This document shows positions 22,741-36,435 of a stretch of DNA of 64,000 nt, piece after piece. The stretch spans positions 77,607,053 to 77,671,052 of the forward strand of contig CM060732.1 of NCBI GenBank assembly GCA_030704615.1, given 5' to 3'. Below the pieces are notes generated by a model. The model had not been told where the DNA came from, made no database searches, and was given only the letters and a program-made list of their open reading frames with translations. A program made the position numbers and the translations under genes. The first letter of the stretch is position 1. Each line of letters starts with the position of its first letter. The DNA comes from Takakia lepidozioides (lineage: Eukaryota; Streptophyta; Takakiopsida; Takakiales; Takakiaceae).

Positions 22741-23617
22741 CGCGGTCAGAACCTGGGCGACGGGATGAACGTCATCTGAATGAATTCTCTTAGCCACAGC
22801 AATGGACGGAATATACCTAGTGGCGCAGAACTGGAATGGGATTCATCCATAGCCCCACTTTTCGTACACGAAAATGAGGAACGCAACGTGTTTGTTGACG
22901 AGGACGAGCTTGTGATGGACAATTAGTTATTAGGGTTCGTAATGCAGTGACTAATTGGGCACTTGAATATCCATGATTGAGGCTCTTTTATTCGACATTA
23001 TTGTGGCATTGGGCAGCATGATCAGACGGTGGGGTGAGAGCTTTCGTAAGGCCTTACTGTTTATGAGAACCGTGCTGAAAATTAGTTGGGGAAATTAAAG
23101 AGATTTTTTTCTTATTTTTTAAATACTTAAAAACAACAGTTTTTTCTTAAAAGGAGAAAGGGGAAGTTTTGAGTTTTGAGAGCTTTATTATGCTTTCCTT
23201 AATTTTATAAAAATTTCGAGTAGTGCGTTGAAATAAAAAACCATCTGGGCATTTCAATGTACATGAATGGGTTGTTGTGGAGGTTCATAAGTATGACGGT
23301 TAGGATCCTCTGCAGAGATTGGTACTGTGGCCTTTGGCATGGCGACGCTACCAATACTAGTCCTGTACCTACAAAATGAAATGAAATGACGATAAAGAGC
23401 ATAAATCAACGAGCCCTTAAAGGCACCATGTGCTGGTAGAACAATGTCAAATCTCGCCTTCCATATCGCACGGGGCAAGATGTGGATGAGAAATGTTTTA
23501 TCATCCATCTAAGAGGATGAATCCCACTTTCCATTCCCCAATCGGGTAAACTCATCAACCTTGAATGGAAGAGTTGTCCTATCCAGAACTCATCCATCAT
23601 GATGGTTCAGAACTAAC

Positions 23618-24504
23618 CAGTGTTGTGCGGGTCCGGGTTTTGAAGGCGGGTACCCGGCGGGTTAGGATCCGGGTTACCCGGACCCGCACCCGCACCCGTG
23701 CTATCACAAAAAACCCGGACCCTAACCCAGGTTCATTTCTAAAATGAACCCGGAACCGGACCCGGACCGTCTGCTGGATCTAGAACCTTTTAAACCTACC
23801 CGCGGGCCAATGTAGCGGGTCAGGGTCCGGGTCTTAATTTTAGATGGGCATGCGGGGTCCACCTTGGATCTGGTAGGTTTTGTCATATGTGTGGAGGGGG
23901 ACCGGCGTTGTAGCCCAGTGATAATGCCCACATACCACCTCAAAAGCGGTTGTGGGTTCAATCCACGGAGTGGTGTCACAAAGTTGTGCCCTTTGGGACC
24001 ATGATTTACACCTCCCAAAGGAGACATCATATATTATTATTATGCCAGATCCCACACATCCATGCTATAGTGACCGACCCTTGAGGCATATTACTATTCT
24101 CAGCATGTTTAAAAAATTGATATTGAAAAATAGAAAATGGAATTCAAACTTCTATTTTAATTTTTATTCATGGTATATTTTGAAGGAATGTCTCTTAAAA
24201 TAAAATAATTATTAGGATTTAAAGTTTTTTCCAGCCAAAAATAATTTTATCCCTAAATGATCTTATTTTTCTAATTTATTTAATCAATAAATTAGGACCC
24301 GGATCCGAACCCGTGAACCCGCTAATATTTCCCAACATGTACCCGGACCCTAACCCGAGTCCGTGTTGACAACCCGGACCCGAACCGGGACCCGGATTTT
24401 CCAAATTTCACAAACCCGGATCCGGACCCGGACTTGGCTCCGAAAACAAACCCGCACCCCGACCCGGCGGGTTCCTTACAAAAGGCAGAACCCGCACAAC
24501 ACTG
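23618..24504. mobile_element. Non-autonomous hAT-type transposon
   Basis: An 887-bp element with inverted ends: the left end reads CAGTGTTGTGCGGGTCCGGG, and the right end on the complement reads CAGTGTTGTGCGGGTTCTGC. It is flanked by a perfect 8-bp direct repeat GAACTAAC (23610-23617 and 24505-24512), the target-site duplication length of the hAT superfamily, whose ends usually begin CAG. The subterminal 200 bp on each side are dense in GGGTCCGGGT/ACCCGGACCC words. No transposase is encoded. A SINE lies inside at 23,908-24,045. Confidence 0.9.
23908..24045 (+). mobile_element. tRNA-derived SINE, copy 2, nested in hAT element
   Basis: Box A-like TAGCCCAGTGA (23911-23921) and box B GGTTCAATCC (23955-23964), with a body ending in a short TATTATTATTATG tail. 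It matches the minus-strand copy at 3496-3634 in head, boxes and GTGTCACAAAG...TTTACAC body. A simple (TAT)n tail is typical of some plant SINEs. It sits inside the hAT element, so either it inserted there or the element captured it. Confidence 0.65.
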
Positions 24505-24512
24505 GAACTAAC

Positions 24513-27500
24513 CCCACCATGCGAATACAGTTAAATTAGGTCAAGTAGCGGGGGTAACGGAAGAGGCCCACAGCAACAATAATCCCATACAGCGGATGAT
24601 GCCCCATGTGATGTGCATTTAGTGCCGCACATGATGCCCTAGGGATAAGTTGATGTACCTACTCATTCATCCGAGGAAAACGCATCCAAACAACATCATA
24701 GTGTTCAATGGCTATGTCACTTCATGATGGCCCCATACGACGACCCATGACACAGGGCATGATGTGCATGTTCAGGGGCGTGGGTGACGGCAGTAGCCTG
24801 ACGGCGACGGAAAAGCTTCACGGTCGAACTGGACGCGGCGACCGCGCGGTACAGCGGCAGAGCAGCAGGCCCACGATCGCAAATCGTCCGGCCCTCCAGG
24901 AATCCTGACACCCGCTCATAACCGTGCGGTCAGTGGAAGTCAGCCACGACAGTTGAATCCGTCTGTTCATCCCCTGTCGTAAGATCTTACTAATGAGCTG
25001 CTTTACTGGCGCACACGACTAAACAAGTCGCTAAAGGCAGTGATGAGTCAGCAGCAAAAGTACGGGGACAGAACCTTCCATATTCTTCATCCATGTATCC
25101 ATGCATTCATTCAATGCGGCTGTAGTGACCTAACCTGACACCGGGGCTGGGTTACCTATCCGGGCTCGAGTCAGCAAAGATACTCTGAAGCGAAGGTTCT
25201 CGGGTTCGAACCTGCACAGTGTCAGGGAGTGAATGTCCGCCAATCTCCAAATATAGGCAGACAAGCGCTGCTTGTGTCAGCCGCTTTAACCCCGTCTGAC
25301 TCCTTAGTTTCGCCAGGTTCCGCCAGGTTTCGCCGAATACGTGCCTCTGGGAAAAACATCCATTGGGCAGTTTCTCGTCCGGGAGAATCCGAAGCTCATC
25401 TATTCAATAACGTGTCATCCACAGACAGGTATTCTCATCCGGAATTGGTACGATGATTACGGTCAACTCCGACAGAAATAGCTGTGCAGCGGTACCTGCC
25501 ACGATATGCACCGGCTTTTGCCGGTCGCCAGCCACGGCATGGGCCCCCGGAAGCCGGTCATGGGTGCGAGGTGACGGCTGCGTGCCGGTGGCGGAGCGCG
25601 ATAGCGCAATCGCACCAAATCTGGTCGGCGATAGACTGACAGGAATGTGGGGCTGTCCCCTCGCCTGTTTTACTGTGACTGACACCCTCTTAACTCTGCT
25701 TTTGATTCACTCTCTAATTTAATCGCAGGTCCAGCTTTTTCTTTTCATGGAATATTTTTAAGCAAATCCAAACTAATAATAATAATAATCATCATCATCA
25801 TGTCAATTATAGTTTAAATAATTTAAAAAGAACATCCCCAAATGATTCCAAATAAAGTTTTAATCCGGGCCTAGGCTGTCCCCTGTTCATCGAGGAAAAA
25901 ATAAGAACCCATAAAAAAACTATAAAAAAACTATTCTTAAAATTCAAACTAAAATAATTACACATTCTATGGTTGATGTCCCAAATGTTCTGAGAGTTGG
26001 GGACATGGTTGAGGAGTTGGGCGGATTTGCTGTCGGAACAGTCACTGCAACAGATATATCCCGTCTACTTGTAGGTGGACAGTGGTCTGTTCTTGGTTGT
26101 AACGGCATCGACAAAGTGGGGATTAAGCTTATGTGTTTTGCACATCCCAATTCTGCCTGATTGCCGGCGCATGTTCAGACGAAACGGGTGTGTTTGTTAA
26201 TGAGCAAAACTCTGATTATGTTGGAGAACTGTTCCGTAGGGGGATTCCAGTTGAGGGTCATCATTCCACTACTCAAAAACTTAGTATAAAAATAAATACA
26301 CAAATATTCACATTACAAAGATTGTAAGATTGAAATATTTATATTTCAATTGCGAAATTCAGTGCATTAATATACTTCTCACTAACTTCTCAATCATAAA
26401 AGATAAAAGATAAAGAAAAACTTGAAATTGCTGCCGGACTGCAATTTCTTTATTTTTGTTTTTGTTTATAAAAAAAGTACAAGGAACACTATTTCTTGGT
26501 TTATGGTACTCCCTTCTTGACTTTGCAGACAAGGAGGAGTTTGGTGACGGGCTGCTGGTTCCTGGTGGGGCGGGGGGCCCGCCCTCCCAGCGGACCTACA
26601 CCCACCTTTTCTTCGGGTCCCCAATGGGGCCCTCGGGAAGGCCTATGGGGGCATCGGCACGAATATTATTCCCGGGATGGGTGGGTCCGGAATGATAATT
26701 CCCAATTAATAACAGCACAGTCCAGACCTACCTATTATCTGTGGCTCCGGAGGGTCAACGTATTCTCTCTTTGCTGAATCATCCATCTCCGGAAAATTGA
26801 GTCCATGTTTTATTCGTCGAAAAATTCCCACCGAGGGTAAAATATTTGTCGGGTCGTGCCCGACCAAACACCGTTCTGTATTTTGTAATTATAGCGGCTT
26901 GTTGCTTACCGGGCTAAGAAAACTAATTAAAAATAAATTATATATCTCTGCTTTCCATATTTAAATTGGAATTCTCAAGTCTCAAGTATTACTACTAGGC
27001 TGGGTTAGGGTATTACCCCATCTTCTTGATGTATCCCTCATGGACCCCCTCATGGTTAATTTTTCCATGGTTTTGTTAATATGAATTAGAGGGCCTCCGT
27101 ACCCTTTCTGGTAAAATAAATAAAAATAAAAACTAACTACTTGTTTAACCACCTGAAATACTACTAACCTAATTGCATAACAATTTTAGAGATAATAAAA
27201 TTTAATGACGTGTGTGACGAAGAGAGAAAAGACTCCGGCCAAAGCCAACGCAAATAAGTGCCCTTCCATGCCCTTTTTTTTATTGCATTTCAGGGTCTCA
27301 GTCCCCATTTTTGTTTGTTTGTTTCAAGAAGTAAACAAGACCCATTGTCCCCGGAAGATATAGTTATTAATATTCGAGCAATTTAGATTAGAGTACACTA
27401 TCTCTGAAATATATATATATATATATATATATATGTTTTTTTTATTAAAAACAGGAGACTCACAGTGGCCCTAGATTTAATTTTATTAAGATTGAAGGAA

Positions 27501-27890
27501 AAAAAATTAAAACCCTGATTGGCACGTGATCGCCATAAGGCCCAAACGCACGACGAGCGTGACGGATACCCCCGAAGATCAATGACGAATAGCAGAGCTA
27601 AACAAGGAAAGCATGATCTCAGAAGTGATTCCGAGAGTAAGCTCCTGAACAAAGAACAATTCAACCTAGAGTGAGATCAAGGTTCAGATGAGGACCAGAC
27701 TAATAATTACTCATATTCTGAATGACCTGGAAAGACTAAGAACTCGATCTTGGAGAAGCAAGTGAAGAACAGAGATGGAGCGAGACTAGATCTATCAAAG
27801 ATAGGAGAGCTTGGTTTTCGTGGAACTTCCTTGACGTGCTTCCAGTTGATATCTGCCTTGTCGAATTCAGGGGAAGTGGAAGAGGAGGGT
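24513..27890. other. Gene-poor region
   Basis: No supported gene. Short G+C-rich stretches (about 24,770-24,910 and 25,490-25,640) are set in A+T-rich sequence. A box B-like CGGGTTCGAACCTG occurs near 25,201-25,214 without a convincing partner box A. An (AT)n run is at 27,410-27,434. Confidence 0.4.
27410..27434. repeat. (AT)n microsatellite
   Basis: Uninterrupted AT dinucleotide run. Confidence 0.9.
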
Positions 27891-27894
27891 GTGC

Positions 27895-28640
27895 TTACCC
27901 CTCCACTGAGGGGGGATCTACCTTGGCCAGCCACATAAGTGAGGTCCTGAGCAGCTGTAGATGATGCCCCTTCTCCCCCAAGTTGAATTTGTCAAGGATA
28001 GATTGTTGACATTCTGGAGCCTTGGCGATTTCTGCATTCATCTTATTCGAAGCCAACTTAGCCGCAATGGTAAGATAAAAAAAGAGTCTTGTGAGAAGAG
28101 CAGAAGCAGTAGAGTTTAATCTTTCCAAAGACCAATTGCTTCTAGCTTTCCATAACTGCCAGAATGTGGCTCCTTGGAGAGCTTCAAAGACTGGGCATCT
28201 GCAAGTTATAGATTTTGATCAATGTGGGTAGCATGTCTATTAGTGGGACTGTTCGGCTCGCATCATTTGAAGAATCTTGAGTGTGAATAAAATGACAGTG
28301 TGGGTAGTAAGCAGGTAACAATTGCCAACACTCCCGTGAATAAGTTTGAGAGCTATGAAGTTTGAGAGCTTCAAAAGTAAACATGCAATGCAAACATGCC
28401 TCGTTCGACTTTGAAACGGGCTGCCATGAGTGCGAACATCCCACTAAAATATAATAATGAGCCAACTCGCATTTCAATGCAATCCCACTAAAGTCTCACA
28501 CTGGATAAAAACAAAGACAGTATAGAAACAATCCAAGTGGTCCGCACGTGCTGCCATATTAGCACCATGGAAACCCTTGAGCACTGCCTCATTTCCTATC
28601 AGGCTCCAACCCTCATACAACAAAGCATCCTGGAAGTTTA
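27895..28640. mobile_element. Possible retroelement relic
   Basis: On the minus strand around 28,130-28,200 the translation GATFWQLWKARSNWSLERL resembles the WxLWKxRNxxxF segment of retroelement RNase H/zinc-binding tails. On the plus strand near 28,543-28,600, CCHISTMETLEHCLISY resembles the ETxEHCLxxC tail. Both are interrupted and lie on opposite strands, so at most they are remains of two insertions. Confidence 0.25.
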
Positions 28641-28649
28641 GATACTGCC

Positions 28650-31600
28650 CTACTTTTAGTACCCTATTAGGAGGTTGGATAGCGTGTGAGCATGCTCACG
28701 TGAGCACAAGCGAATATTAAGGATATTCCCTAGATGCCTTTCGAATATTCTCCAGCGAAACTAAAAACTTTGCGAAACTTTTTTTTAACTGCTCGCATAG
28801 GCCCTCACAGCGTCACTTAAGAAACAAGTAACACCTATATACGATAAACATGTTACCCTATAGGCGTGGGGTTTCCTCATGTTATGCGAACCGGATACCC
28901 TAGAAAACCCCAAAAAAACAAAAATCGTGGTTTTCAGTCCGGGTATCCGCAATTTAAGCCCTAGAAAAGTTATTTTCGCACTGAGAAAATAAATCTGAAG
29001 GTACTCATATGCACCGTGCCTGTTAACATGTAATTCCTACAGTTTGAAAATATTTAACCCCTATGACCGCGGGTTGTGCTCACGCCGTACTCACAAGATA
29101 CCCCCACCCCCCTCCCCCCCATTAGCAACCTGCCATAGGCACTGAGTTTGGCTGGTTTGCTTTTCTCCCAAACCAAAACCCGCATACCCTCCTAGTTCTC
29201 ATCTTGGAAGTTTTCATGCCCCCATTTGTCATTCCACTTTGCTGCAAAAGCCGTGTTCGTGTTCATGTTGAGGGCCCTGTATGCTTTCTTAGCAGAGTAA
29301 GTAAAGAACTGAGAGCGGACTCTTTCCAAGTTCCACTCCCATTCCCCTGGGTCATTTTGGCTCGATTGGCCCTCCTCCTATCCAAGCCAAAGTACTGGCT
29401 AGAATCCAAGGCAGGACTGGTTTATATAGGGGTGCGGCGGGTTGAATTAAGACAGTCATATAACATAACCAAATTATGCTTCCAGATTATTTGGAATTCA
29501 GTTCCAAACTAGAAACAAAAAACCCACAAACTATTTTGAAAAATAAAATAAAGATAAAAGAATAGGCAGGGTTTGTTCAGCAACATGACTGAGCCACTTG
29601 GGCTCTCGTGTCAACGTGAGTTTGGTGGCTTGCACGTGTGGCTTTTGCTTGTGGTCGACATGAATGATGAGAAATGTAGTGCTTTGATGCGTGGCTAAGA
29701 GGGCGAGAGGTGTGCGTAAGAACTGGGATGGAGAACTGGGTCAGACATTCAAGACAAAAGAGAGAACAGGGAATAAGAGATGGGTCCCGTGTGTCGATGC
29801 AGGGACAGAACCAGAGATGTTTAATTGAGGAGCGTGTACACAAGTACTGCAACACACAACTGCATGTGTCCTCCAAGTCTTTAACACCACCGTTGCGAGT
29901 AGGCACACTTGCGGATCAGTTGCTTGTCATAAGATTGTAGCCATGACACATGAGGTTTCTGCTCGATGCATCCAGAAAATGCAACGCCTGGATTTGACAT
30001 GATATACAAATTATCACGCACGTAGCGAGTACGCTTTCTATTGCGAGGAGTTTGCATCTGTTAAGTGCATTTGGTTGCAATAGTGGAGGTCCGAGACGCG
30101 AGTTCGTCTGAGTCAAAAGTAGTTACAGTACTTAAGAACTAAATCCATGCCGTCTACAAAGACTAGGCAGTCACATGTGTGATTCAAGCTCGTCAAGTTC
30201 CTTTCTGCATCGGGACTCGGGAGCATCTCATGGACTTCAACAGATGCTTAAGATTAACGGATTTGTCATGGGTATTAATTCCTGATTGCAAGCAAGCAAA
30301 TCACTTACAGCCAGATGACTGGGAAATGTCATCTTGGCCATCGAAGGTGAAGAACGGGTGTGTTTTACGCAACGCGCAGCTGTGATTGACAGGTGAATTA
30401 GCACACGTTCGCATTATGAATGATGGACGGGCTGACAACATTAGTGAACAATTGGGAACAAAGTGACTTTTCTTCAGAAAAAGGGTGGGGGGGTGTGTGG
30501 CAGAAGAGGAGGCCAACGAGTCAGTCAAATGAAACAAAAACTTATCTCATTTCTGTGAAGGTGGGAGGTCTGAATTGGGTGAAACGCAAGCTTTCTACTG
30601 CTCACCAGCTAAGGACCCAAGTCTGACTACATTTGTCCACAAGGTTTCGCCGAAGCAATGATGTGCAGTAAGTCCTCCACTTCATGCCTCTTAATAGCTA
30701 CACATATGAGCCCCCCGGATCCTTTGGGCTTTGCATGAAGCCTACCCTCACAGTGCACATACTAAAATAAGAGTTAGCATCACTGTGCATACATTAATGC
30801 CATCATCATCTTCACCATTTTTGCAACCCTTTGCTGTTGTGAGCTGAAAGCAACTTGAAGAATGGAACATCTGCAGTTCCCTCTGAGAACTGGAAGCTGA
30901 ATTCAAGGAGAATGTGAAATAGCCGTGAATGCAAAAAGAGATTCGATGACCTCATGACACTCATCTCGTCCTAATTTGTCACAGCCTGATTGCAAACTAA
31001 TAGCCTCACGGTCCTTGCTTGTTTGACTGCAAACGCATTTCAGTTGCAATCACGTCAACAAAAAGCACGCACTGAGAGGTCGAGAAGAGAAGCTGGGCAT
31101 AGCAAGCCTTCAATCGTTTGTCACTTTGTGACTTGATCTCATCTACTAACACCAAAACTTTCTCGTCTTCACTGCTGAGATCTCTTGATTGGGCTACACA
31201 TATACTGAAGGGCAGCGTGATTCCCTATAAATAGTGTACATGTGAATATTAAAAGCCTGCTGAGTGGTATTGTTAAGAAAAGGTTGACTGGATTTGAATG
31301 CATTTTAAGAGATGGGTTTGATTACTCTGCACAATATGTTATTAGGGTTTAATTGGTGAATCAAAGTGATTTCTTAGTGATATTTATAATGTAGTTGAAC
31401 AGTCCTTTTCTGAAGGGCACCTGTACCCTAGAAACAAACAAAGTCTTTGGTTTTATAAGCAAATCTCTGACCAACATCCGAGACTCTCACAGTGTCATAA
31501 AGCCCTCTATTTCCCTTCAAGTCACTGCAAATTCATTCAACTTCAGTGAGCAAGCCTGCTTGACTTGCATGCCCAAGTTTTCAACAAGAACTGAATGCTT

Positions 31601-34600
31601 CTCCCCTCAACAATTTTGTACACTCACATTCATTCATACAAACTCAACATCCTTCCTAAGTCTCCCATGAATGAAAGTGATATTCAACATCCGGTCCAAG
31701 AAAGCAACAACCGAACGGCTTGTAATTTCATTTTGCGCAATCCCTAGCCCCCCTCTTCGGATAAATAGACGACATGGTTAAAATGCGCATACTTTGTAGT
31801 ACCGATTGGTAAGCAACTTCTGTCTGTAAAAGTGTTTTGCAAAGGGTGGGTATTTTGGCGGACGCCAGAAAGCTCAATTCACTTCTGCCAGTCTACTCAC
31901 ACGATAAGCCATGAAAGCTGTGACCACATTGTCAAACATGGCACCAACAGAAACAGAGAAGCATGAGTGAGAGAGGAGTGGAGACTGGAGACCTGACAAG
32001 TTTGGTGGCGAAGAAAACCAGCCCAAAAGTTTGAGTTTGTCTTGTTCTTCCTTTTCCCACCATCAACCCACTTTATCATTTATCATCTTCCTTGTCTTGC
32101 TCACTGCCCACTAGCAGTCATCATTCCTTTGTGAAACATGAGGACACCCTCCTCTTTTCGTTCCGAATACCACCAAACCTCCGCTTTTTTGCGAACCTAT
32201 TTGTTCCCGAGCCTTCCATGATTCTCCGGAAAAAAATTCACTAGCATAATTCTCAATGAATTTGTTTTCACGCCGATGACGACAATACAATCTGACCGTG
32301 CCATTTCCGTTCACTTTGTAGTGAGGACGTATTTAGGGCTTTTCAAGTGGGAGTGTACAACAAGGGAGTGTCGACAAAGCAGCGAGTAAAGAGCCTGGCC
32401 GCACACTGACACCCACACAAAACAAATTTCTGCTTTTTGAAAGAAAGTGAGAAAGTGTGTGCCCTATTTTTGGGTGTACTCTGCACAATCATATTTAATG
32501 TGTCCGTACATTTCGTCCAGAAAATCTCTGGAAGTATTGATTTTTCAGGGATTTGCTTAGGATTTTATCAGGATTTCTAGGGTTTTTTATAGTTATTACT
32601 TGGCAATGCGGCGCTCCACGTTGAGATATTTCTAGTCGTTGGATCTACCTGTTAGATGATCTGAGCCGCTAAGCTGTAAAGTGGAAGAGATTGCATAAAA
32701 GAGTCAGCAGTAGATCTGGCCCGTCGCAGATTCATTCTCGTTCGTCCATCTATTCATTCGTCCATGCATCATCCAACTTCATCAGTTAGAACTTAAAAAC
32801 GTCGTTGCCAGTAAATACAAATCATAGTAAATCATAGGATGGAGAGAAATAATATCTATGTATATATCTACTTATATAAATAGCAATAAAAAATATGTAG
32901 AGTAGTCGACTAGTAGAGCAAAAACCAAAGAAGACGATAACAGAAAAATAAAATAAAAATATTTTATGTAAATAAAACAAAAATAAAATAAGCGAGAGTG
33001 AGGCGTGGGCCCAACGGAAGAGAAACGCCGGTGTCGTTAACTGCGACCGTTAAACTGGAGGCCCCGACGGCGGCAGCTGCGCCCGACCGGCGGGGCCCAG
33101 CGGCTCGCCGGCGCTTTAGCCGACCGGCTCAGCTTTTGCCGCCGAGCAAGGGCCCACCGGCCGGCACAGGATTCTCGGCCGGGTACCCCCCGGCATGTCA
33201 CGCTGTCCACGCACAGGTGCCAGCTGGCCGGGCCTGGCTATTGACTGCTGCACGAGGTTTCGCCAGCGAGATTTCGTCAGGGGTGACGGAGACGACGGAC
33301 GGCGTCCGTGGGCCTCCGTCCGTCGACGGCAGGCAGAGTGGCAGAGGGTGGAAGGCTGGCAAGCTTTGGCTGTTGTGATGTGTAAGTAGAGCTGGAGGGC
33401 AGTTGGTGAGGTTTGTTTTGTTTGGATCTGTGCGACCTTCAATTGCAAGCAATCTGTGCAGGAGGCAAGAGGTTTGCAGGGAAAAGATGGTACCTCTTCA
33501 GAGGTTTCTGACGAGTACGGGAGTTGACAACACAATCTGCTGTCTCGGACTGCTTCTGACTCTCGAGTGCAAGAGTGAAACGCCGGAAGGTTTTTCGTTG
33601 TGTAATTCAGTAGATTTGAGTGGTGGCGATTAGCGTGCCGGATTAGAGGTTCAGCAATTGATCTCGACTTACCTGAGAGCAAGTAACCCCCAGACAAAAC
33701 GGAAATCTTCGGAAGAAAGCCTATTCGTGGACCTGAATGATGGCAGGGTTCGACCATACTCTTTATAGGACTGTATCTGTCTTCTCCGAAAGTACAGGAC
33801 ACATTTCACTGTCAGTAGCTTTATCGAATTGCAGATGTATAAGCGGGCGAAAGAGAGGGAGTACCATTTAGCTCCATCCGATGATCCGACAGTCGAACGA
33901 TGAGCAGAAAGAGGAACTCGACCGCTGAATGAATTCCTCTGCTACCATTAGTCGCCTGGCTGGTTCAACGTGCCTGTGCTGCTTATGACGGATCCAGCAT
34001 CCTTGTCCCAAAAGATCGGCCAGTACTTTCTCAGGATCCGAAATTTGCGAAGTTTCCAGACCCAGGCAAGCAACTGGCTGACTCCAGGAAGCGCATGGGC
34101 ACATGCAACAACCAGCCCCTTGAGTTGTACTCATTACGTACCCATGGATTGGTACCCGGTTTGAACCTGGTAAGAAACTTTGGAAGAGATGAAGGAAGGG
34201 AAGGGGATGAGTTGAATGGACAGCACAACCACCTGAGGAAGGATTTGCCTAGGGGGTTGGGATGAAATTAATCTGTACAACAATTGACTCTGGTATTCCT
34301 GCGACTTCCAACAGAGCAGCAAAACCTAGTTATCAGTAGGACACATTCTCACCCAGCATTTATGCCCAAGGAGTTCTAACCTTTGGGCAGAGCCTTCCCA
34401 AACTGCAGGGGAAAAGGTGCAGTGACAATCTTTATCATGCTGTCGAAGAGAACTTCTTGAAAGACACCATGCAATGCATACACAATGTTTCAACCCTCAC
34501 GACCATCCCCGCAATCAGACATGCGGGATCCCTTAATACCTGCTCTGCCCAGTGTGGGAGGTCAGTCCTCTTGGGCCCCATTTGTGATACTAAGCTGTGA

Positions 34601-36435
34601 CAAACCTTACAGGAGACTTTGAGGTGGGTCTTCCGCCCATTCACTTCTAAGCAGCATTTTCTGGTGGCTGTCATAAAATTGAAGTATTGGTCTTGATTCC
34701 ACTGACTTCTTTTGAAAATCAGAACTGGGACCTACCATCTTAATTCCTTGATAGAGGGGAAGAGATAGGGAGAACTCAATGTTTGAACGAATTCAGAACC
34801 AAGCTATGATACTTCTCTTACCAAACTGGCCCTACAAAACTGCAATTACCACAAAGCAAGGTTTTCAGCAGTGTCCCTGTTCTTGGTTTTCTTAAATCAA
34901 GCCCTCCCAGTCTTTTGACAAGATCCTGCCCTAGCAGTGAGGCCTTGTCAGGAATACGTTGGTTGAAGAGCAGTGACCATTGCAAGATAAAAGCCAAGCT
35001 GCTTAGGGAACCAACATTGTGAAAAACTCTGCTTTTTGTTCCAACTTTGTGAGATTGTGGGCCACATATAGCAAGAAACCTTGAGTTCGGAAGGTAAGCC
35101 ACTGAAAGAAGATCAGGTTTTCTCCAGCTCGGAGCAATCAATGTGACTACACTTGCCTGCTTGCACCCACACCAAACCATCAGCACGGTCAAACATCCAT
35201 TATAGAGTATACCAACTCCACTGTCTATCTAGCGTCTCACTCCTGTCCCACTCCACATCTCCGCTGTGTCTCACGGAACAGAAATTGTGGGAGGCAGAGC
35301 GACAAACATACAGATGCACACACACACACAAATAGGCAGACCTGTCTGTGAAGTTGAAAGATATTGGAGTCAAGAGCTGTGTCCTCAGCTCAAGCCAGTA
35401 CATCTGCAGGAAACCTGGTGCCCAGATTCAGATTAGTGCATCACAGTGTCAAGAAATCCTTCAACTTCAGCTTTGGCTCTTTAACTTTCGTTGATTTTTT
35501 CGTAGGGTGATTAACGTCAAGTGAGGTCTCTACTTCAAAGCGAGTAAATCCAAATGCCCGAAGCAAGAACAACGAGAGCATTTGAGGTTGGCCAAAGCGC
35601 AGAGGTGGAACAATACATTTTGCTGACTATGCCCAAGGGTGAGAGGTTCAATAAGTAGGATATACAAAAGATTCCCCTTCTGAATAAGAATGTCTGATGA
35701 CTGCATTCTGAATACGAGTGACAGATATCGACAAAGGTGAAATGAATCATCTCTCTTGACACTCGTGACTGTCTTGACACCTTCATTGCTAATTCCGTTT
35801 CCAACCCCTCTTCATCAATTTAAGGTGCAGACTCTGACATCAAGCTCTGGAAATGGAAAGCAAATCAAACTTGGACATCTTGTGTACCAGCTTTGACAGA
35901 TTCGGTTTGGTGGTTGCAAAAGTTATTCGACTTACAAAGAGATCTAATGGCTACAGGAGACTCATTGGGAAATCATAATTTCAATCTCTTTCATCATATG
36001 CTTGTATTCAACCCTATTTGCAAATAATGCAGTACACTTGAGATCACAGGCTTGATCTGTACGCCATTAACACAGGTCATAACATTCCCCCTAGCTTGGG
36101 CCCTAAAGAAAAACTGTACGAAGTATCTCCAGAGAATTGTCCTGTTCTAAAAGTTCATGTGACACCCATCGTTTGTCGGAAATATTTAGCAGTATGCCTT
36201 TTCTCACTCTTCCCCCCTGGCTGTTTGCTTCCTTTACAGGGTACATACCTGCTATAAACTGCAGTGCATTCATGGTAAAGTTGGCAGTTCAACAGCATCG
36301 AAGGAGAATATGGTGACATGACCACATTCTACTGATGCAAATTTCACTGGTCTGCCTACACAGGCATGCTCCAGGGCTCGTACTTCCACACGATCGGGTG
36401 GACAATTACTGCAAACACCACCACACAACTGTCAT
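28650..36435. other. Gene-poor region
   Basis: About 7.8 kb in which I support no gene. A G+C-rich island at about 33,000-33,390 ends near a GTGTAAGT donor-like site on the plus strand and could be a promoter or first exon of an unrecognised transcript. The longest frame (33,116-33,802, minus, 228 codons) crosses that island and has no domain. Frames at 34,435-34,674 and 34,818-35,192 are also unassigned. The last few hundred bases may be 3' UTR of the SEN54-like gene. Confidence 0.35.

Larger units (their letters stand above)
20440..23609. other. AUX/IAA leader and upstream region
   Basis: Contains the probable 5' leader and promoter of the minus-strand AUX/IAA gene: three TGTCTC elements (listed), a block shared with the second AUX/IAA-related locus (listed) and a G+C-rich stretch (listed). 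I see no separate gene. A 126-codon plus-strand frame at 22,032 has no domain. Confidence 0.45.

Noticed and set aside
25195-25225. A third SINE or tRNA from CGGGTTCGAACCTG
   Set aside because: Only a box B-like palindrome is present; no box A at the right distance and no similarity to the other two SINE copies.
33116-33802. A 228-codon minus-strand frame across the G+C-rich island
   Set aside because: No domain; Ser/Cys/Arg-rich low-quality composition of the kind produced by reading through G+C-rich non-coding DNA; no splice partners.
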